Assembly (NCBI RefSeq): GCF_009908295.1
Contig: NZ_JAAALO010000013.1
Span: 1 to 64,000, forward strand
Source of the DNA: Micromonospora rubida
Lineage (GTDB): Bacteria > Actinomycetota > Actinomycetes > Mycobacteriales > Micromonosporaceae
DNA: 64,000 nucleotides
Direction: 5' to 3'
Positions 49,659-58,309 of this stretch are shown here, one piece after another. The notes below the pieces were generated by a model. The model had not been told where the DNA came from. It made no database searches and worked only from the letters and a program-made list of their open reading frames with translations. Made by a program: the position numbers and the translations under genes. Every line of letters starts with the position of its first letter. Position 1 is the first letter of the stretch.

Positions 49659-51206
49659 GTGCGGTGGGAGCGGTGGGAGTGGTGGCGTGGCGGCGTCCGG
49701 GGCGGGTTGCTGCGGGACGGGCTGCTCTGGGCGGTGGTCGCGGCGCCGATCGGCTTCGCCCTGCTCACGCCGCCGTACGACGGGAACTCCGTCCCGCTCG
49801 GGCTCGGCGCCCTGCTGCTGCTCGCCGCCGCCGTCCGGCTGGGCCACCGCCGACCGCTGACCGCGCTGGTGCTGGTGGTGCTCGGTTCCCTGCTCGACGG
49901 CAACTTCGTCTTCGCCATCCCGGTGTTCAGCTACCTGGCCGGCCGGCGCAGCCCCGGGACGGCCCCCGCCACGGCCGTGTTCGGGGTGATCGCCGTCGGG
50001 GGCACCATCCTGAACCTGGCACTGCTCGGCACCGACGCCACCACCTGGTTCCTGCTCGCCTCGGTGCTGTCCTTCGCCGGGGTGTTCCCCTGGCTGGCCG
50101 GCCGGTACTGGCGGCAGCAGCGGGAGCTGGTGGTGGCGGGGGACCGGCACGCCGAGGCGGTGGCCCGGGAGCGGCGCGGCGAGGCCGAGCGGATCCGGCT
50201 GCGGGAGCGGGCCCGGATCGCCCAGGAGATGCACGACTCCCTCGGCCACGAGCTGAGCCTGATCGCGCTGCGCGCCGCCGCCCTCGAACTCGCCGGCGAC
50301 CTGCCGGCCCGGCACCGGACGGCGGCCGGTGAACTGCGCGTCAGCGTCGCCGGGGCCACCGAGAGGCTGCACGAGATCATCGGGGTGCTCCGGGAGGAGG
50401 TCGGCGGCCCGGCGTCCACCCTGCCGGCCGGGGAGAACGTCGCGGAGCTGGTCGACCGGGCCCGGGAGGCGGGAATGGCGGTGCGGCTGGACGGCGACCC
50501 GCTCGACCTGCCCGCGTTGGCCGGGCACGCGGCGCACCGGGTGGTCCGGGAGGCGCTGACCAACGCCGCCCGGTACGCCCCCGGCGCCCCGGTCACCGTC
50601 ACCCTGGCCCGCCTCGGTGGCCGGGTCGAGGTCGGCGTGGCCAACGCCCCGCCGCCGGCCGGCCCGCTGCCCGGTCCGCCGTCCAGCGGCTCGGGCCTGC
50701 TCGCCCTCCGGGAGCGGGTACGCCTGGCCGGCGGCACGCTGACCGCCGGCCCGGGGGCGGCGGGCGGCTTCACCGTGCTGGCCCGCCTCCCACTCACGCC
50801 CACCCCGCCGCTCGACCCCCCACCGGCACAGCCGGTCGAGGGACAGCCTGTCGACGGACAGCCGGTGGAGGCGGAGCGGCGGCTGCGCGAGGCCCGTCGC
50901 CGGGTCCGGCGCAGCCTGGCCGCGGCGCTCGGCGCCCCGCTGGTCCTCGGGCTGGTGCTGACCCTGGTCTACTACCCGTTCGCCACGGCGGGCGCGGTCC
51001 TCGACGCCGTGACCTTCGACCGGCTGCCGCTGGGCGCCGCCCGGCAGGAGCTGACCGGCCTGCCGCGCCGCCAGGCGGAGCCGCCGGCCGGGGCGCGCTC
51101 CGGCTGCGAGTACTACACCGACGGCAACTTCCCGCTCGCGCAGGCCACCTGGCGGCTCTGCTTCTCGGACGGGCGACTCGTGGGCAAGGAGCGGATCGAC
51201 CGATGA
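49659..51206 (+). CDS. Sensor histidine kinase (NarL-type) with C-terminal transmembrane domain
   Basis: 515-residue two-component kinase of the HisKA_3 class. Four to five N-terminal helices (about 20-148) are followed by a coiled linker and the phospho-acceptor His192 in IAQEMHDSLGHELS. The ATPase domain has EALTNAARYAPG and the G-box SGSGLLALRERV. Unusually, the protein continues: a Pro-rich linker with PVEGQPVDGQPVE, then a membrane helix near 427-445 (LGAPLVLGLVLTLVYYP) and an about 70-residue outer domain with two Cys (GCEYYTDG and WRLCFSDGRLVG) recalling BamE/OmlA-like folds. The GTG at 49659 has TAGCCT at -13. It overlaps the regulator gene (ATGA). Confidence 0.88.
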   Translation: MRWERWEWWRGGVRGGLLRDGLLWAVVAAPIGFALLTPPYDGNSVPLGLGALLLLAAAVRLGHRRPLTALVLVVLGSLLDGNFVFAIPVFSYLAGRRSPGTAPATAVFGVIAVGGTILNLALLGTDATTWFLLASVLSFAGVFPWLAGRYWRQQRELVVAGDRHAEAVARERRGEAERIRLRERARIAQEMHDSLGHELSLIALRAAALELAGDLPARHRTAAGELRVSVAGATERLHEIIGVLREEVGGPASTLPAGENVAELVDRAREAGMAVRLDGDPLDLPALAGHAAHRVVREALTNAARYAPGAPVTVTLARLGGRVEVGVANAPPPAGPLPGPPSSGSGLLALRERVRLAGGTLTAGPGAAGGFTVLARLPLTPTPPLDPPPAQPVEGQPVDGQPVEAERRLREARRRVRRSLAAALGAPLVLGLVLTLVYYPFATAGAVLDAVTFDRLPLGAARQELTGLPRRQAEPPAGARSGCEYYTDGNFPLAQATWRLCFSDGRLVGKERIDR

Positions 51207-51892
51207 CGGACCGATGGGACGACGGGCCGGGGGACGCCCGGCCGGTGCGGGTGGTGCTCGCCGACGACGAGGCGTTGATCCGGGCCGGGATCCGGGCGAT
51301 CCTCGGCGCGGACCCGGGCATCGAGGTGGTCGGCGAGGCCGGTGACGGCGTGGCGGCCGTCGACCTGGTCCGGGCGCACCGGCCGGACGTGGCGCTGCTG
51401 GACATTCGAATGCCCCGCCTGGACGGGCTGGCCGCCGCCGCCGAGATCCGCCGGCTGGCACCGGGCACGGCAACGGTCATGCTCACCACGTTCGGCGAGG
51501 ACGACCACGTGGCCCGGGCGCTCGGGCACGGCGCGAGCGGCTTCCTGCTCAAGGCCGGCGACCCGCGGGAGCTGATCGCCGGGGTGCGGGCGGTGGCCGG
51601 CGGCGGGGCGTACCTGTCGCCTCGGATCGCCCGGCGGGTGATCGAACTGAACGGCGCCCGGCTGGCCCGCCGCCCGGCGGCGCGGGACCGCACCGCCGGG
51701 CTGACCGACCGGGAGCGGGAGGTGCTGGCCCTGGTCGGCGCGGGCCTGTCCAACGCCGAGATCGCCCGCCGCCTGCACCTGGTCGAGGGCACCGTGAAGA
51801 GCTATCTGACCAGCATCTTCACCCGCCTGGAGGTGCGCAACCGGGTGCAGGCGGCGATCCTCGCCCACGAGGCCGGCCTCGTCGGGACGTGA
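51203..51892 (+). CDS. NarL/FixJ-family response regulator
   Basis: 229-residue DNA-binding response regulator. The receiver domain has the acidic pair Asp21/Asp22, phospho-acceptor Asp67 in LLDIRMPRLDG, Thr in MLTTFGED and Lys in FLLKAGDP. The LuxR-type helix-turn-helix is TDREREVLALVGAGLSNAEI through VEGTVKSYLTSIFTRL (about 165-215). It overlaps the kinase gene by four bases. It ends three bases before the stop of the convergent ABC-2 permease gene. By analogy with common actinobacterial sets it probably controls that exporter (inference). Confidence 0.94.
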   Translation: MTDRWDDGPGDARPVRVVLADDEALIRAGIRAILGADPGIEVVGEAGDGVAAVDLVRAHRPDVALLDIRMPRLDGLAAAAEIRRLAPGTATVMLTTFGEDDHVARALGHGASGFLLKAGDPRELIAGVRAVAGGGAYLSPRIARRVIELNGARLARRPAARDRTAGLTDREREVLALVGAGLSNAEIARRLHLVEGTVKSYLTSIFTRLEVRNRVQAAILAHEAGLVGT

Positions 51893-51895
51893 TCG

Positions 51896-52696
51896 TCAGG
51901 CGTCGCGGTGGCGCAGGGCGACCCGGCCGGCGGCCAGCGCGGCGGCGGCCCAGCCGGCGAGCAGCAGCAGCCCCACCACCGGCGGGTACGGGTCGGCGTC
52001 CCCGGCGAGGAAGTGGCCCCCGGCGACGCCCGGGAAGCCGTCGGCGATCCGGGTCAGCACGGCGATGCCCGGCTCCTGGAGCGACAGCGGCACGACCATC
52101 AGCACCGCGATCAGGACGATCACCGTCAGCACCGCGCTGCGCAGCACCGCGCCGAGGCCGAGCGCCAGCACCCCGACCAGCGCCAGGTAGGCCGCCGACG
52201 CCAGCACGTCGCGGACCGTGCCGCCGAGCGGGGCGTGGCCCCACTCGCCGAGCACCGCGCCGGCCACCAGCGCGCCGACCCCGCCGAGCAGCAGCCCCGA
52301 CCCGAAGGTCACCGCCCCGGTCACCGCGGCCTTCGCCAGCAGTACGCGACCGCGCGACGGCGTGCAGCGCAGGGTGGTCCGCAGCGTGCCGGTGCCGAAC
52401 TCGGCGGTGACCGCGAGCAGGCCGATGGCCAGCACGGCGTACTGGGTGAGTTCCAGGGAGCCGATGACGACGCTGCCGAGGGTGACCATCCCCCGGTCGT
52501 CGGCCGGGTCGTCGTTGGTGTTGTCGTTGGCGGCGTAGATGGCGAGCTGGCCGGCGGCGGCGGCCGTCAGCAGCACCGCCGACAGCAGCGTCCACCAGGT
52601 GGACCGCACCGACCACAGCTTGGTCCACTCGGCGGCGACCGCCCCGGCGAGCGGGCCGGCGGTCGGTGCGGTGCGGGTGGCGGGCTGGGCGTTCAT
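51896..52696 (-). CDS. ABC-2 type transporter permease
   Basis: 266-residue membrane protein with six hydrophobic segments: near 32-54 (WTLLSAVLLTAAAAGQLAIYA), 80-98, 113-135 (VTFGSGLLLGGVGALVAGAV), 150-170, 178-198 (VLTVIVLIAVLMVVPLSL) and 238-256. This fits an ABC-2 permease. The ATG overlaps the stop of the ATPase gene (ATGA). With the ATPase it forms a two-gene exporter of the drug/lantibiotic-immunity type; the substrate is unknown. The family often serves self-resistance or peptide stress and is commonly next to a NarL-type two-component system, as here. Confidence 0.9.
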   Translation of the reverse strand: MNAQPATRTAPTAGPLAGAVAAEWTKLWSVRSTWWTLLSAVLLTAAAAGQLAIYAANDNTNDDPADDRGMVTLGSVVIGSLELTQYAVLAIGLLAVTAEFGTGTLRTTLRCTPSRGRVLLAKAAVTGAVTFGSGLLLGGVGALVAGAVLGEWGHAPLGGTVRDVLASAAYLALVGVLALGLGAVLRSAVLTVIVLIAVLMVVPLSLQEPGIAVLTRIADGFPGVAGGHFLAGDADPYPPVVGLLLLAGWAAAALAAGRVALRHRDA

Positions 52697-53652
52697 CGGG
52701 CCTCGATCCGGTGGTGGGTGGTGGGGGAGTCGGCCGGGGCGGCGGCGTACTCGACGCTGCCGTCGGTCAACGCCATGAACGCCTGCTCCAGCGACGCGGC
52801 CACCGGGGTCAGCTCGTGCAGGGCCACCCCCAGCTCGTACGCGAGGTCGCCGACCCGGTCGACGGTCAGCCCGGTGACGGTCAGCCCGTGCGGTCCGTCG
52901 GCCTCGACGACGCCCCCGTCGCCGGCCAGCCGCCGGGCCAGTTCCGCCAGGCCGGCGGGCTGCGGGCCGCGTACCCGCACCGAGGCGGCGGCGGAGCCGC
53001 CCGCGATCACCTCGGCGGTGGGCGCGTCGGCGATGAGCCGGCCCCGGCCGATCACCACGAGGTGGTCGGCGGTCTGCTGCATCTCGCTCATCAGGTGGCT
53101 GGAGACCAGCACCGTCCGGCCCTGCGCGGCGAGCGAGCGGGTGAGCTGTCGGATCCAGCGCACCCCGTCCGGGTCGAGGCCGTTGACCGGCTCGTCGAAC
53201 AGCAGGACCGGTGGGTCGCCGAGCAGCGCCCCGGCGATGCCGAGCCGCTGGCCCATGCCGAGGGAGAGGGTCCGGCCGGGCTTCGCGGCGGCCCGGTCGT
53301 CCAGGCCGACCAGGGCCAGCACCTCGTCGACCCGGCGGCGGTCGATGCCGTTGCTGCGCGCGGTGGCCAGCAGGTGGGCCCGCCCGGGCCGGGCCGGGTG
53401 GATCGCCCCGGCGTCCAGCAGCGCGCCGACGGTGTGCAGCGGGTGCCGCAGCTCCCGGTACGGCCGGCCGTCGACCAGGGCGCGGCCGGCGGTGGGCCGG
53501 TCCAGGCCGAGGATCATTCGCATGGTGGTGGACTTGCCCGCGCCGTTCGGGCCGAGGAACCCGGTGACCCGTCCGGGTGCGATGTCGACGGTCAGGTCGT
53601 CGACGGCGGTCGTCGGGCCGAACCGTTTCGTCAGGCCACGTAGTGTGATCAT
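52693..53652 (-). CDS. ABC transporter ATPase (ABC-2 exporter)
   Basis: 319-residue ATP-binding subunit of the BcrA/drug-exporter type. Walker A is GPNGAGKSTT, the signature is LSLGMGQRLG, Walker B is VLLFDEPVNGLDPDG and the H-loop is LVSSHLMSE. A C-terminal extension of about 100 residues is typical of DrrA-like ATPases. The ATG at 53652 has no ribosome site; TACCGT at -12 to -7 indicates a leaderless transcript. It is the first gene of the exporter operon. The 211 bases upstream contain a CGCCC-repeat run (53759-53785) and no gene. Confidence 0.93.
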   Translation of the reverse strand: MITLRGLTKRFGPTTAVDDLTVDIAPGRVTGFLGPNGAGKSTTMRMILGLDRPTAGRALVDGRPYRELRHPLHTVGALLDAGAIHPARPGRAHLLATARSNGIDRRRVDEVLALVGLDDRAAAKPGRTLSLGMGQRLGIAGALLGDPPVLLFDEPVNGLDPDGVRWIRQLTRSLAAQGRTVLVSSHLMSEMQQTADHLVVIGRGRLIADAPTAEVIAGGSAAASVRVRGPQPAGLAELARRLAGDGGVVEADGPHGLTVTGLTVDRVGDLAYELGVALHELTPVAASLEQAFMALTDGSVEYAAAPADSPTTHHRIEAR

Positions 53653-53863
53653 GGGTCGACGGTAGGGATCAGGGTGGCCCGCCCGCTGCTGCCGATCGGC
53701 GACGAACCACCCCCACCTTCGTCAGGTCCACCCGCCCACCCGACCTCGACGAGGTCCGCCCGCCCCGCCCCGCCCCGCCCCGCCCCGGTGTCCGGCCCGC
53801 CGACGCTTCGCCTACCTGGCGACTGGCCGGCATCCAGTTCAGTCCGCTCGACTCAACCTGAGG

Positions 53864-55027
53864 TCAGGGGCGGGCGATCACGAAGGCGTCCGGCATCCGG
53901 AAGGTCAGGTTGTCCGGGTACCAGGGCGGGCGGACGACGCGTACCCCGTCGAGCAGCGGCGCGGCCTCGGAGACCACCACGGCGGCCTCCAGCCGGGCCA
54001 GCTGGGCGCCGACGCAGCGGTGCGCCCCCGCCCCGAACGCCAGGTGCCGGCGGGAGCCGCGCTGCCCCGGGCGGAACTCGCCCGGGGCGGGCACCACGTC
54101 CGGGTCCCGGCCGGCGCGGGCCAGCCAGAGCACCACACCGGTCCCCGCCGGCACCGCCGTCCCGCCCAGCGTGGCGTCCACGGCGGCCACCCGCCGCCAG
54201 GTGACGATGGGCGGCTCCAGCCGCAGCCCCTCCTCGACCACGTCGGCGACCGCGACGCTGCCGTCGTGCAGCCCGGCGCGCACCGTCGGCTCGCCGGTCA
54301 GCCGGTGCAGCAGCAGGGTGAGGAACTGCGAGGTGGTCTCCTGGCCGGCGACCAGCAGGAAGAACAACGCCCCGACGACCACGTCGGGCGAGTGCCCGGC
54401 GGCCCGCAGCCGGGCGGCGAGGCCGCCCCCGGTGGCGGCGAAGCCGCGCAGCACGGTGTGGAAGCGGCCCACCTCGGCGGCGAGCGCCCGCTGCCGCGCC
54501 TCGTCGAGCGGGGCCCAGAACAGCTCCAGCGCCGCGCGGGCGAACTCCTTCACCGCGCTGACGGGGGCGTCCGGCAGCTCGACCAGCCGGGCCAGCACCA
54601 GCAGCGGCAGGTCCGCGGCGAAATCGGCGTGCAGGTCGACCGGTACGCCGGCGTCGAGCGCCGCGCGCAGCTTGGCCACCCGCTCGCGGACCAGCCCGGT
54701 CAGCCAGGGCCGCTGCGCGGCGACCCGGGTCGGGTGCAGCGCGTCGGCGACGATGCCACGGATTTGCGGGTGGCTCGCCCCGCCGTTGTTCGCCAGGGTC
54801 GGCGGCAGCCTGAACCGGTGCCCGGCGAGCAGCCGCAGGGCGGCCACCGGCAGCGGGGTGACCGCGTCCAGGGCGTTGTCGGGCCGGAAGGTCACCGGGT
54901 CGGCGAGCACCTGCCGGACCAGCGCGTGCCGCGTCACCACCAGGTGTACGACGCCGACGTGGTCGACGGCCGTCGCCACGTCCGGCCACCGCCCGCCGAG
55001 GGCGTCCCCCCATCCCCGGAACAGCAC
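53864..55027 (-). CDS. Cytochrome P450
   Basis: 387-residue bacterial class I P450, soluble, using ferredoxin partners encoded elsewhere. The I-helix oxygen motif is LVAGQETTSQF, the K-helix ExxR is EEGLRLEPP, and the heme ligand is Cys338 in FGAGAHRCVGAQ. The GTG at 55027 is chosen: TAGGTT is at -12 to -7, although its first three bases are also the stop codon of the upstream methyltransferase gene, nine bases away, so cotranscription is equally likely. The substrate is unknown and no biosynthetic cluster surrounds it. Confidence 0.93.
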   Translation of the reverse strand: MLFRGWGDALGGRWPDVATAVDHVGVVHLVVTRHALVRQVLADPVTFRPDNALDAVTPLPVAALRLLAGHRFRLPPTLANNGGASHPQIRGIVADALHPTRVAAQRPWLTGLVRERVAKLRAALDAGVPVDLHADFAADLPLLVLARLVELPDAPVSAVKEFARAALELFWAPLDEARQRALAAEVGRFHTVLRGFAATGGGLAARLRAAGHSPDVVVGALFFLLVAGQETTSQFLTLLLHRLTGEPTVRAGLHDGSVAVADVVEEGLRLEPPIVTWRRVAAVDATLGGTAVPAGTGVVLWLARAGRDPDVVPAPGEFRPGQRGSRRHLAFGAGAHRCVGAQLARLEAAVVVSEAAPLLDGVRVVRPPWYPDNLTFRMPDAFVIARP

Positions 55028-55036
55028 GGCGTCAAC

Positions 55037-55705
55037 CTAGCGGGCGGCTCCCGGCGGGGCCGGGTCCAGCTCCCACACGGTGGTGCGCTTCACCCGCACG
55101 CTCTCCAGCGCCTCCGGCACCGGCACGTCGTAGGCGGCCAGCTCGCGGAACCGCTCCCGGGGCAGGAACGCCCGGCCCGGGTCGCCGACCAGCACCAGGG
55201 CGCCGGCCCGGGCGGCCCGGAGCAGGAAGCGCAGCATCCGCCGGGCCATCGCCTCGCTGTAGAAGACGTCCCCGGCGAGCACCACCTCGGCGTCGGCGGC
55301 GTCGCCGTCGAGGATGTCGCCCAGCTCGGCGTCGACGCGTACCCCGTTGGCGCTGGCGTTGAGGGCGACCGCGGCCACCGCGCGCTCGTCGACCTCGACG
55401 GCGCGCACGGCCGCCGCGCCCGCACGGGCGGCGGCGATGGCGACCAGGCCGGAGCCGGACGCGAGGTCGAGCACCCGGCGGCCGGCCACCAGCTCGGGGT
55501 GGTCGGTGACGTACCGGGCGAGGCCCTGCCCGCCGGCCCAGGCGAACGCCCAGAACGGCGGCGGTTGGGAGCTGCGGAACTCGCCCTCGGTGAGCTCCCA
55601 CAGCCCGATCGGCTCGTCGGCCTGGTGCAGGCGGACCTCGGGGACGAAGGTCACCGGGGTGAGCCGCGCGTGCAGCTTCACGAAGGCCGTGGAGAGTTCG
55701 GACAC
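55037..55705 (-). CDS. Class I SAM-dependent methyltransferase (ETFB/Nnt1-like)
   Basis: 222-residue Rossmann-fold methyltransferase of the lysine-methyltransferase-like family (eukaryotic METTL20/ETFB-KMT relatives). PPPFWAFAWAGGQGLARYV precedes the SAM loop VLDLASGSGLVAIAAARAGA (about 78-97). VRAVEVDERAVAA carries the ribose-binding acid, and VVLAGDVFYSEAMARRM takes the place of the DxxY-type catalytic loop. In the family the target can be a protein lysine; the bacterial target is unknown. The GTG at 55705 follows GGGGAG. It lies directly upstream of the P450 gene. Confidence 0.85.
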   Translation of the reverse strand: MSELSTAFVKLHARLTPVTFVPEVRLHQADEPIGLWELTEGEFRSSQPPPFWAFAWAGGQGLARYVTDHPELVAGRRVLDLASGSGLVAIAAARAGAAAVRAVEVDERAVAAVALNASANGVRVDAELGDILDGDAADAEVVLAGDVFYSEAMARRMLRFLLRAARAGALVLVGDPGRAFLPRERFRELAAYDVPVPEALESVRVKRTTVWELDPAPPGAAR

Positions 55706-55824
55706 GCGCCGATTCTCCCCGGTCGCCCCGACCGCCGCCGGTCGGGGCCGGCAGCCGCGCGGCGGTCATCGGAAGCCCCGCCGAGGCGGGGGCAGCGGCC
55801 GGGCCATAAATCTACAGCAATCTA

Positions 55825-55851
55825 TTTTACAAAAACTCGTCACTTGTAAAA
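55825..55851. promoter_or_regulatory. AT-rich palindromic operator upstream of alkB
   Basis: TTTTACAA (55825-55832) and TTGTAAAA (55844-55851) form a perfect 8-bp inverted repeat with 11 bases between, in the only AT-rich stretch for kilobases, 51 bases before the alkB ATG. The size fits a TetR-family site, and a TetR gene lies on the far side of alkB. Confidence 0.7.
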
Positions 55852-55902
55852 CATCTTGACCCGTGCCACAGTCGGGGCGTATCCGGAGATCGGAGGTCGC
55901 CG

Positions 55903-57213
55903 ATGGCCGCGCGTGCCGAATCGACAGTCCCGCCCGCAGCGCCAGCCCCCTCCGGCGCCTGGCGCGACCCGCGCAGGCGGCTCTGGCCGCTCGCCCTGCT
56001 GGTGCCGGCGCTGCCCTTCCTGGCTTGGCTGACCTGGCGGGGCGGGGTGGGATCGTGGGCCTGGTGGCTCACCCCGGTGGCGGTCTTCGGCATGATCCCC
56101 GTGGTCGACCTGCTGATCGGCGACGACCGGCGCAACCCGCCGGAGGAGGCGGTGCCGGCCCTGGCCCGGGACGGCTACTACCGCTGGCTCACCTACCTCT
56201 ACCTTCCCGCCCAGTACGCCGGACTGGTTCTCGGCTGCGCGCTCTGGGTGTCGGGCGACCTGCATCCGTTGGGCGCGGCCGGGCTGGTCGCCACCCTCGG
56301 CGTGGTCGACGGCATCGCCATCAACACCGCGCACGAGTTGGGTCACAAGCGGGAGCGGCTGGAGCGCTGGCTGTCCAAGGTGGCCCTCGCCCCGACCGGG
56401 TACGGGCACTTCTACGTCGAACACAACCGGGGCCACCACGTCCGGGTCGCGACCCCGCCGGACCCGGCCAGCTCCCGGCTCGGGGAGAGCTTCTACGCGT
56501 TCTGGCCGCGTACCGTCTGGGGCAGCCTGCGGTCGGCCTGGCGGCTGGAGACGGCCCGGTTCCGCATCCGGGGCCGCAGCCCGTGGACGTACCGCAACGA
56601 CATCCTCAACGCCTGGGCGATGACCGCCGTCCTGTTCGCCGTCCTGGTCGCCGCGTTCGGGTCGGGCGTGCTGCCCTTCCTGCTGCTCCAGGGCGTCCTC
56701 GGGTTCTCCCTGCTGGAGGTGGTCAACTACCTGGAGCACTACGGCCTGGCCCGGCAGCAGACCCGGGCCGGCCGGTACGAGAAGGTCGACCCCCGGCACA
56801 GCTGGAACAGTGACCGGACGGTCACCAACGTCTTCCTCTTCCAGCTTCAGCGGCACAGCGACCACCACGCCAACCCGCTGCGCCGCTACCAGACGCTGCG
56901 CAGCTTCGGCTCCTCGCCGCAGCTTCCCGCCGGGTACGCCACCATGGTCGTCGCCGCCCTGGTGCCGCCCGTGTGGCGGCGGGTGATGGACCGCCGGGTG
57001 CTCGCCCACTACGGCGGCGAACTGGACCTGGCCAACGTTCACCCACCGGCCAGGGCCCGGCTACGGAAGCGCCTGGGCCAGCCGGCTCCCGGCCTTCCCG
57101 ATGCTCCCGGCGCCCCCGGCGTTCCTGGCGCTCCCGATGCTCCTGGCGCTCCCGATGCCCCTGATGCTTCCGGCGCTCCTGGCGACCTCGGGCCCGCGCC
57201 GACCTCCCGCTGA
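55903..57213 (+). CDS. alkB: Alkane 1-monooxygenase AlkB
   Basis: Membrane di-iron enzyme that hydroxylates the terminal carbon of n-alkanes, feeding beta-oxidation. 436 residues with six helices. All histidine boxes are present: HELGHK (144-149), EHNRGHH (173-179), NYLEHYG, and LQRHSDHHA (about 315-323). No rubredoxin domain is fused and no rubredoxin gene follows. The C-terminus from about 387 is a 50-residue Ala/Pro/Gly/Asp tail (DAPGAPGVPGAPDAPGAPDA) that looks disordered. A start with GGAGG lies in the upstream 20 bases. Expected repression by the nearby TetR is an inference from the palindrome upstream. Confidence 0.95.
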   Translation: MAARAESTVPPAAPAPSGAWRDPRRRLWPLALLVPALPFLAWLTWRGGVGSWAWWLTPVAVFGMIPVVDLLIGDDRRNPPEEAVPALARDGYYRWLTYLYLPAQYAGLVLGCALWVSGDLHPLGAAGLVATLGVVDGIAINTAHELGHKRERLERWLSKVALAPTGYGHFYVEHNRGHHVRVATPPDPASSRLGESFYAFWPRTVWGSLRSAWRLETARFRIRGRSPWTYRNDILNAWAMTAVLFAVLVAAFGSGVLPFLLLQGVLGFSLLEVVNYLEHYGLARQQTRAGRYEKVDPRHSWNSDRTVTNVFLFQLQRHSDHHANPLRRYQTLRSFGSSPQLPAGYATMVVAALVPPVWRRVMDRRVLAHYGGELDLANVHPPARARLRKRLGQPAPGLPDAPGAPGVPGAPDAPGAPDAPDASGAPGDLGPAPTSR

Positions 57214-57361
57214 CCGCCGCGTGGCGCCGCCCGGGCGGGCTGCGCCCAGTCGGGTCCGAAGGCCTCCTGGTACGACCGGTGACCGCCACGGGACGGGCCC
57301 GGTAGCCCCGGGCGACGCGGCCGGTCGGTCCGGTGGTCTCGTCGGCGGTCGGGCACTGGCC

Positions 57362-57660
57362 GTCGGGCAGCGGCGTACGGTCGTTCTCGGCGGTCGGGCT
57401 GCGGCGTATGTTCAGTCTCGGCCGTCGGGCTGCGGGCGGTGCGGTCAGCGCACGCGGTCGGGCTGCGGGCGGTGCGGTCAGCGCACGCGGTCGGGCTGCG
57501 GGCGGTGCGGTCAGCGCACGCGGTCGGGCTGCGGCGTACGGTCAGTCTCGACCGTCGGGCAGCGGGCGGTGCGGTCAGCGCACGCGGTCGGGCTGCGGCG
57601 TACGGTCAGTCTCGACCGTCGGGCAGCGGGCGTGTGGTCAGCCCACGCCGTCGGGCTGCG
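57362..57660. repeat. 31/33-bp composite minisatellite between alkB and tetR
   Basis: Units begin with GTCGGGCTGCGG or GTCGGGCAGCGG at 57362, 57393, 57424, 57457, 57490, 57523, 57554, 57587 and 57618, with a tenth partial at 57650. A 33-bp type A and a 31-bp type B alternate in the order B B A A A B A B A (the last A 32 bp). There are no unique spacers between units, so this is not a CRISPR array. The last units overlap the 3' end of the tetR gene. Confidence 0.93.
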
Positions 57661-58309
57661 GTTGGGGCTGCTCGGCCCGGCGGGAACGCTCCTGCGCCGG
57701 GGCGGACCAGTCGAGCTGGGCCGGGTCCAGCCCCAGCTCGCGGGAGGTCACCAGCCGGATCCACTCGGCGAACTGGCGGCGGGAGATCACCCGCTCGTGG
57801 ACCGCGAGCTGAACGGCGAGGCCGTCCATCACGGCGTTGATCCGCCAGGCGGCGCCGGCCGGGTCGGCGCACTCGAAGATGCCCTCGCGCACCCCGTCGC
57901 TGATCACCGCCGCGAGATCCTCCCGCCAGCGCAGATCCAGCCGGCGGGAGAGCTTCTCCAACTCCGGGGCCCGCAGTGACTCCGACCAGCCGTCGATCCA
58001 CATCGGCCAGGAGGTCGACCGGCCCGTCGGGGTGTAGAGCTTGAGCATCCTGCGGAGCTTGACCAGGGGGGAGCCGGACGACCGGACCACAGCGTCGAGC
58101 CGGGCGAGGTCCTGTTCCACCGCGTACTCGAAGGCCTGGGCGAGGAGCCGTTCCTTGGTGGCGAAGTGGTAGAACACGAGTGCCTGGCTGACCCCGGCGG
58201 CCTGCGCCACGTCGGCCGTGCGGGTGTTGGCCAGCCCTCGTTCCGTGATCACGTCACAGGCCGTGCGCAACAGGGCATCCAGGCGGATCTCGGCGGCACG
58301 TCTCGTCAC
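57638..58309 (-). CDS. TetR-family transcriptional regulator
   Basis: 223-residue TetR-type repressor. The helix-turn-helix is RTADVAQAAGVSQALVFYHF (about 32-51) after the usual LLRTACDVITERGL helix. The rest is the variable ligand domain, with WPMWIDGWSESLRAPEL in its middle. The GTG at 58309 is used because TACGGT is at exactly -12 to -7; a GTG ten codons upstream is possible. The final codons (QPDGVG and stop) lie inside the minisatellite, whose unit supplies the stop codon. It is convergent with alkB and a candidate regulator of it and of itself. Confidence 0.9.
   Translation of the reverse strand: MTRRAAEIRLDALLRTACDVITERGLANTRTADVAQAAGVSQALVFYHFATKERLLAQAFEYAVEQDLARLDAVVRSSGSPLVKLRRMLKLYTPTGRSTSWPMWIDGWSESLRAPELEKLSRRLDLRWREDLAAVISDGVREGIFECADPAGAAWRINAVMDGLAVQLAVHERVISRRQFAEWIRLVTSRELGLDPAQLDWSAPAQERSRRAEQPQPQPDGVG

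Noticed and set aside
53864..57213. Secondary-metabolite gene cluster (P450, methyltransferase, AlkB)
   Set aside because: There is no synthase, no carrier protein and no modification set. The genes are in separate transcription units with housekeeping-type neighbours.
57362..57660. CRISPR array
   Set aside because: The units follow each other without unique spacers, alternate between two related types and have no leader or cas genes. It is a minisatellite.
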